DNA of 10,291 bases from Candidatus Zixiibacteriota bacterium (GTDB lineage Bacteria; SM23-81). The stretch lies in the NCBI GenBank assembly GCA_030628225.1, contig DAOVRJ010000072.1, positions 1-10,291 on the forward strand, in the 5' to 3' direction. The translations under genes were made by a program, and so were the position numbers. Positions 6,611-10,291 of the stretch are shown piece by piece (within the stretch, counting starts at the first letter, position 1; every line of letters begins with the position of its first letter). The notes under the pieces are model-generated. The model was given only the letters and a program-made list of their open reading frames with translations, was not told the DNA's origin and did not search any database.

Positions 6611-6639
6611 GTAATACCCTTTTTCGAGGTCGTTGTCAA
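6611..6639 (-). promoter_or_regulatory. Sigma70-type promoter of the 192-residue hypothetical gene
   Basis: On the minus strand, TTGACA (6634-6639) and TATTAC (6611-6616) are separated by 17 bp. Transcription should start near 6604, about 40 nt before the ATG at 6565. The -35 flank CTTGACAACG and the -10 flank GGGTATT are identical to those of the promoter at 4424-4452, although the rest of the spacer differs. Confidence 0.7.
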
Positions 6640-6656
6640 GGGAAAAGTCCTATGAA

Positions 6657-6691
6657 GGGATTAGGGATTGGGGACTAGGGGTTAGGGAAAG
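6657..6691 (+). repeat. G-rich heptamer array, GGGRYTR family
   Basis: Five in-phase 7-bp units: GGGATTA, GGGATTG, GGGACTA, GGGGTTA, GGGAAAG. Five G-runs of three or four separated by 3-4 bases satisfy the usual G-quadruplex pattern. The array is in the 270-bp gap before glmM. Bases 6676-6688 match 6762-6774 as a 13-bp perfect inverted repeat. Confidence 0.8.
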
Positions 6692-6761
6692 GCAAAGAAA
6701 AGAGATTAGGGGACACGGAAAAATGAGGCATAGGTGTTGAAAGCTTTGGGGTTGGGAAGGG

Positions 6762-6783
6762 TCCCTAACCCCTAACCCCTTAT
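6762..6783 (-). repeat. Inverted partner of the G-rich heptamers (CCCTAAC units)
   Basis: Two exact CCCTAAC units and a variant CCCTTAT run from 6763 to 6783; on the minus strand they read as GTTAGGG. They belong to the same family as 6657-6691 and could pair with it to form a stem enclosing about 73 bp. They lie 50 bp before the glmM start. A short six-base repeat (CGAACA twice, then CGATTC) follows at 6794-6811. Confidence 0.75.
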
Positions 6784-6835
6784 TTCCATTTCACGAACAC
6801 GAACACGATTCCCTCCACTTCAGAAAGGTTATCTC

Positions 6836-8218
6836 ATGAAGCCTTTGATGGTCAGCATTTCCGGCGTCCGGGGTGTGGTGGGCCAGAGTCTGACCCCGGA
6901 AGTTCTGGTGAACTATGCCTCCGCCTTCGGGCTGCTCTGCCGCGGAAGCAAGATCGTCGTCGGCCGTGACTCCCGCGTCTCCGGCCAGATGGCCCGGCAT
7001 GCCGTTCTGGCCGGGCTTCAGGCCGCCGGCTGCTGTGTGGTTGATCTGGGGATGTGTCCCACGCCCACGGTGCAGTTGGCCGTGGAGGACCTGAAGGCAT
7101 CCGGGGGCATCGTCATCACCGCCAGCCACAACCCGCAAGAGTGGAATGCCCTGAAGTTCATCGGGCCCAGCGGACTGTTTTTGGGCCCCAAACAGAGCGC
7201 CCGGCTGTGGAAATTGGCCGGCAAGTCGAAGAAGACCTACCTGCCCTGGGACCGTCTGGGCACACTCTCCACCGACTCGGAGGCCATCGGCCGGCACATC
7301 GAGAAGATCCTGGCCTTGCCGGATATCGACGTGCCGGCTCTGCGCAAGCGGAAGTTTCGGGTAGCCTTGGATTGTGTAAACGGTGTGGGGGGGCTCATCG
7401 CACCCGGGCTTTTGAGGAAGTTGGGCTGTCGCCTGACGGATATCAACACCGAGCCAACCGGCCGGTTTGCCCACGGAGCCGAACCCCTGCCGGAAAACCT
7501 GGGTCAGCTTGGCCAGGCCGTTCGCAAGGCCAAAGCCGACATTGGATTCGCCACCGACCCGGATGTGGATCGGCTGGCCGTGGTGGACGAGACCGGGCGG
7601 CCTCTGGGCGAAGAATACACCCTGACCCTGGCCGTTCAGTTTGTGTTGAAGCGGCGCAAAGGCCGGGTGGTTATCAATATGTCCACCACCCGGGCCATCG
7701 AAGATCTGGCCAGGGAGTTCGGGGTGCCCGTGGTGCGCACCCCGGTGGGGGAGATCCACGTGGCCCGGCGGATGAAGAGGACCAGGGCGATTATCGGGGG
7801 AGAGGGGAACGGCGGGGTGATTCTGCCCCAACTTCATTTTGGCCGGGATGCGCCGGTGGGAATGGCACTGATTTTGCAGCACTTGTTGGACTGCGGGGGA
7901 GCTGTTCGCCAGATGGCCGATGCATTGCCTCGGTACGTGATGATCAAGCGGAAAATGCGCGTTCCCCGGGAGAAGATGGGGGTGGTGGAGAGGAAGCTCG
8001 TCGCCCAGTTTGGCGACCAGAAGATCAATCGCGCCGATGGCATCCGGGTGGACCTGCCCACTTCGTGGGTGCATGTGCGCAGGTCCAACACCGAGCCCAT
8101 CGTGCGTATCTACACCGAGGCACCCTCCAAAAGGGAGGCTCTGAGTCTCTCCCGGGATGTGATTGGCCGGGTGAAGGCCGTTTTGACGCCGAGAGCTTCT
8201 GGCTCAGGCCGGAGCTAA
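6836..8218 (+). CDS. glmM: Phosphoglucosamine mutase, archaeal-type (alpha-D-phosphohexomutase family)
   Basis: 460 residues. It interconverts glucosamine-6-phosphate and glucosamine-1-phosphate in the cytoplasm, on the path to UDP-GlcNAc. The N-terminal SISGVRGVVG opens the fold. The catalytic phosphoserine loop is TASHNP with Ser97. The metal loop is DPDVDR with Asp241, Asp243 and Asp245. The sugar loop is GGEGNGG (321-327), and the phosphate-binding loop is RRSNTEP (415-421), followed by VRIYTEA. Classical bacterial GlmM has a GEMSGH-like sugar loop. The GEGNGG form, with RTPVGEIHV before it, is closer to archaeal-type GlmM and phosphomannomutase-like members, so phosphomannomutase or phosphoglucomutase activity is an alternative. 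The neighbouring glmS favours the glucosamine role. SD GAAAGG lies 7 nt before the ATG. No convincing promoter was found in the upstream repeat-rich gap. The length is normal and the frame intact. Confidence 0.85.
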   Translation: MKPLMVSISGVRGVVGQSLTPEVLVNYASAFGLLCRGSKIVVGRDSRVSGQMARHAVLAGLQAAGCCVVDLGMCPTPTVQLAVEDLKASGGIVITASHNPQEWNALKFIGPSGLFLGPKQSARLWKLAGKSKKTYLPWDRLGTLSTDSEAIGRHIEKILALPDIDVPALRKRKFRVALDCVNGVGGLIAPGLLRKLGCRLTDINTEPTGRFAHGAEPLPENLGQLGQAVRKAKADIGFATDPDVDRLAVVDETGRPLGEEYTLTLAVQFVLKRRKGRVVINMSTTRAIEDLAREFGVPVVRTPVGEIHVARRMKRTRAIIGGEGNGGVILPQLHFGRDAPVGMALILQHLLDCGGAVRQMADALPRYVMIKRKMRVPREKMGVVERKLVAQFGDQKINRADGIRVDLPTSWVHVRRSNTEPIVRIYTEAPSKREALSLSRDVIGRVKAVLTPRASGSGRS

Positions 8219-8233
8219 TTCAGGGAGTCAGTT

Positions 8234-10060
8234 ATGTGCGGGATCGTTGGATATGTGGGCAACAGAGAGGCGGTGCCCTTGCTCATTGAGGGTTTACACC
8301 GCCTGGAATACAGGGGGTACGACTCGGCGGGTCTGGCCATCATCGGGCCGCAGGGAATCATCTGCGAGAAGGTGGTGGGCAAGGTGGCTGTTCTGGAGGA
8401 GACCATCAAGAGCGAGGATTTTCGAGGACACATGGGCATCGCCCACACCCGCTGGGCCACTCATGGCGAGCCGAACCTGGAAAATGCCCATCCTCATCTG
8501 GACTGCAAGGGCGAGATCGCCGTGGTGCACAACGGCATCGTGGAGAACTATGTGGCCCTGAGGGAGTTTTTAAAGCGCCAGGGGCACACCCTTACCACCC
8601 AGACGGACACTGAGGTCCTGGCCCACCTCATCGAGAGCAACTACAAGGGCGACCTTTTGGAGGCCGTGCGCCTGGCTCTGGTTCAGGTGCAGGGCACTTA
8701 CGGCCTGGCCGTCATCAGCAAACACCATCCCGATCAGATCGTGGTGGCCCGCAACGGCAGCCCCCTGGTCATCGGCAAGGGGATAGGGGAGCATTTTGTG
8801 GGCTCCGATGTGGCCGCCATCCGCCGGCACACCAGCCAGGTGGTATACCTTGAGGACGGAGAGGTGGCCTCGGTGATGGCAGATGACATCAAGGTGCAGA
8901 CCATCGATAAAGTAGCAGTGACCCCGGAGGTTGAGGAGATCACCGGGGATCTGGGTATCATCGAGAAGGACGGTTTTTCTCACTTCATGCTAAAGGAGAT
9001 CTTCGAGCAGCCCATCACCCTGCGCAACACCCTCAGGGGACGCCTGGATTACGAAAACGGCACGGCCCGGCTGGACGGCCTGACCAATTACGAGCATAAG
9101 TTGCGCAACGCCGAGCGCATCGTCATCACCGCCTGCGGCACCTCGTGGCACTCGGCTCTTATCGGCGAGTATCTGCTGGAGGAGTTCGCCCGGGTGCCGG
9201 TGGAGGTGGAGTACGCCTCTGAGTTCCGCTACCGCAGCCCGGTGGTGGACGACCGCACCGTGGTGCTGGTCATCAGTCAGTCCGGAGAGACGGCGGATAC
9301 CCTGGCGGCCATGAGGGAGGCTAAGCGAAGGGGGGCCATTGCCTTGGGCATCTGTAACGTGGTGGGCAGCAGCATCGCCCGGGAGACGGATGCCGGAGTT
9401 TACATCCATGCCGGTCCGGAGATCGGGGTGGCCTCCACCAAGGCCTTCACATCGCAGACCATGGTCCTGGCCATGATCACCCTGCTGCTGGGCCGCATGC
9501 GGACGCTCTCCGTGGCCGAGGGGAGAGAGATGGTCGAGGCTATCCTGAAGGTTCCCGAGCAGGTGGGCCTGATTCTCAAGAACGAGGATCAGATCAAAGA
9601 GATCGCCGCCCAGTATGCCAAGTCCAACAACTTCCTCTATCTTGGCCGGGGGTACAACTTCCCCGTAGCCCTGGAGGGGGCTCTGAAGCTCAAGGAGATC
9701 TCCTACGTCCACGCCGAGGGGTATCCTGCCGCCGAGATGAAGCACGGTCCCATCGCCCTCATCGACGAGAACATGCCCGTGGTATTTATCGCCACCCGGG
9801 ACAGCGTCTACGAGAAGGTGCTCAACAACATCGAGGAGGTCCGCGCCCGCCGGGGCAAGGTCATTGTCATCGCCACCCAGGGTGATGAGCGGATCAAGGA
9901 GAAGGCGGATCACATAATCTACATTCCCCAAACCATGGAGTTCCTCAGCCCGCTGCTGACGGTGATACCGCTGCAGCTTTTAGCCTACCACATCGCCGTT
10001 TTGAGGGGCTGTGCCATCGATCAGCCGCGGAATCTGGCAAAAAGCGTGACGGTGGAGTAA
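8234..10060 (+). CDS. glmS: Glutamine--fructose-6-phosphate aminotransferase (isomerizing)
   Basis: 608 residues, full length. It makes glucosamine-6-phosphate and glutamate from fructose-6-phosphate and glutamine, the first step of amino-sugar synthesis. The class II glutaminase domain starts at MCGIVGYVG with Cys2 as nucleophile after Met removal, then HTRWATHG (71-78), HNG (99-101) and TDTE (124-127). The isomerase half has two SIS domains. The first contains CGTSWHSA (301-308), SQSGET (348-353) and STKAFTSQ (401-408). The second contains LGRG (470-473), EGALKLKE with Glu488, EMKHGP with His504, and the C-terminal DQPRNLAKSVTVE with Lys603. These correspond to the catalytic residues of the E. 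coli enzyme. SD GGGAG lies about 9 nt before the ATG, and the gap from glmM is 15 bp, so the two are co-transcribed. That gap leaves no room for a glmS ribozyme. Confidence 0.97.
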   Translation: MCGIVGYVGNREAVPLLIEGLHRLEYRGYDSAGLAIIGPQGIICEKVVGKVAVLEETIKSEDFRGHMGIAHTRWATHGEPNLENAHPHLDCKGEIAVVHNGIVENYVALREFLKRQGHTLTTQTDTEVLAHLIESNYKGDLLEAVRLALVQVQGTYGLAVISKHHPDQIVVARNGSPLVIGKGIGEHFVGSDVAAIRRHTSQVVYLEDGEVASVMADDIKVQTIDKVAVTPEVEEITGDLGIIEKDGFSHFMLKEIFEQPITLRNTLRGRLDYENGTARLDGLTNYEHKLRNAERIVITACGTSWHSALIGEYLLEEFARVPVEVEYASEFRYRSPVVDDRTVVLVISQSGETADTLAAMREAKRRGAIALGICNVVGSSIARETDAGVYIHAGPEIGVASTKAFTSQTMVLAMITLLLGRMRTLSVAEGREMVEAILKVPEQVGLILKNEDQIKEIAAQYAKSNNFLYLGRGYNFPVALEGALKLKEISYVHAEGYPAAEMKHGPIALIDENMPVVFIATRDSVYEKVLNNIEEVRARRGKVIVIATQGDERIKEKADHIIYIPQTMEFLSPLLTVIPLQLLAYHIAVLRGCAIDQPRNLAKSVTVE

Positions 10061-10068
10061 AAAGTAAA

Positions 10069-10100
10069 GGATTCGAGGATTCAAGGGGTCAAGGGTTCGA
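10069..10100 (-). repeat. Octamer tandem array, TYGAATCC family
   Basis: Four 8-bp units in phase on the plus strand: GGATTCGA, GGATTCAA, GGGGTCAA, GGGTTCGA, then a decayed GGGAAAGG. On the minus strand the unit is TYGAATCC, one base longer than the YGAATCT heptamers at 4704-4724. The array starts 8 bp after the glmS stop, inside the transcribed 3' end. Confidence 0.75.
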
Positions 10101-10150
10101 GGGAAAGGGCGAGACTCGAAAAATTGTCAACCTTTAGTTTATATCTGTAG

Positions 10151-10181
10151 GGGCTCAATATATTGAGCCCTTTTGTTTTTT
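10151..10181 (+). terminator. Rho-independent terminator of glmM-glmS
   Basis: A perfect 20-bp palindrome, 10151-10170 (GGGCTCAA, TATA, TTGAGCCC), gives a stem of at least eight pairs. It is followed at once by a T-rich tract, TTTTGTTTTTT (10171-10181). It lies about 90 bp after the glmS stop in the right orientation. Confidence 0.92.
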
Positions 10182-10202
10182 GTGGGAGGTGGGGGAGAAT
10201 TT

Positions 10203-10251
10203 GCCTTTGATTTTGCATTTTGCATTTTGCACTTTTCATTTTTCATTTTGC
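10203..10251 (-). repeat. Heptamer tandem array, GNAAADK family, inverted copy
   Basis: Seven in-phase 7-bp units on the plus strand: a divergent GCCTTTG first, then ATTTTGC (three), ACTTTTC, ATTTTTC and ATTTTGC. Read on the minus strand they give GCAAAAT, GAAAAAT, GAAAAGT, then GCAAA-type units, the same order as at 4628-4683. Bases 10226-10249 are the 24-bp exact inverted match to 4637-4660. Confidence 0.85.
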
Positions 10252-10254
10252 ATT

Positions 10255-10278
10255 GGGGGGGCTGGGGTTGGGAGGGGG
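10255..10278 (+). other. Potential G-quadruplex motif
   Basis: Four G-tracts of 7, 4, 3 and 5 bases (10255-10261, 10264-10267, 10270-10272, 10274-10278) are separated by loops of only 2, 2 and 1 bases. This is a very favourable quadruplex pattern. It directly abuts the heptamer array and lies beyond the glmS terminator. Confidence 0.6.
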
Positions 10279-10291
10279 AGGTTTCCCCCTC
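10272..10291. repeat. Hairpin at the window edge
   Basis: GAGGGGG (10272-10278) and CCCCCTC (10285-10291) form a perfect 7-bp stem around a 6-base loop. The stem may continue beyond the window. No T-tract can be seen on either side, so a terminator role is undecided. It competes with the quadruplex motif for the same G bases. Confidence 0.5.

Noticed and set aside
6791-8074. A 427-codon open frame on the minus strand opposite glmM
   Set aside because: glmM on the plus strand has every catalytic motif. The antisense product is a low-complexity His/Gly/Pro/Gln-rich chain typical of GC-rich shadow frames, and no SD or promoter precedes it.
8219-8233. A glmS ribozyme or riboswitch before glmS
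   Set aside because: Only 15 bp separate glmM from glmS, far too short, and those bases are occupied by the SD.
7054-8289. A 411-codon plus-strand frame overlapping glmM and the start of glmS
   Set aside because: It overlaps two well-supported genes in another frame, and its Arg/Gly-rich sequence has no recognisable domain.
8990-9931. A 313-codon minus-strand frame opposite glmS
   Set aside because: It is a shadow of the glmS isomerase domains; the translation is repetitive Gly/Asp/Leu/His-rich and has no family signature.

Overview
The window looks like a chromosomal piece from an uncultivated Gram-negative bacterium, most likely of the wider Fibrobacteres-Chlorobi-Bacteroidetes (FCB) group or a related candidate phylum. 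The grounds are two PorV/PorQ-type outer-membrane barrels, a secreted propeller protein ending in a FlgD-Ig-like 'YPNPF' tail domain, and a phosphoglucosamine mutase closer to the archaeal-type form than to classical bacterial GlmM. No phylogeny could be run, so this placement is an inference. There are no rRNA or tRNA genes, no transposases, no phage genes and no CRISPR array.

Layout: positions 1-823 (minus strand) hold the 5' part of a secreted FG-GAP/integrin-type beta-propeller gene that is visibly more AT-rich than its neighbours. Positions 1031-4369 (minus strand) are a tight three-gene operon: a secreted propeller protein with a C-terminal FlgD-Ig-like domain, followed by two PorV/PorQ-like barrels. 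Its promoter (TTGACA, 17 bp, TATTTT) fixes the start codon at 4369. Positions 4370-4845 are a divergent non-coding stretch. It carries that promoter, a plus-strand promoter candidate, and a dense mosaic of 7-bp tandem repeats. Positions 4846-5949 (plus strand) encode an orphan D12-class adenine-N6 DNA methyltransferase. Converging on it at 5987-6565 (minus strand) is a 192-residue protein of unknown function with its own clear promoter. Positions 6836-10060 (plus strand) are a glmM-glmS pair that makes glucosamine-1-phosphate for UDP-GlcNAc, peptidoglycan and lipopolysaccharide. A strong intrinsic terminator follows at 10151-10181.

The least ordinary feature is in the gaps between genes. Three of the four larger intergenic regions contain degenerate tandem arrays with a strict 7-bp period (8-bp in one case) built from several unrelated core words. 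At 4697-4811 the arrays form three modules, each opened by the same 7-bp word GCTTTTA at 36-37 bp intervals. Two array families (GNAAADK and YGAATCT-like) recur after glmS in the same order but on the opposite strand, including a 24-bp exact inverted match. This suggests a dispersed composite repeat rather than local slippage alone.

Functionally, the minus-strand genes all point to the cell surface. The three-gene operon fits a secreted cargo encoded with outer-membrane factors of the type that, in the type IX secretion system, handle tailed cargo. The plus-strand genes are housekeeping (glmM-glmS) or DNA modification.
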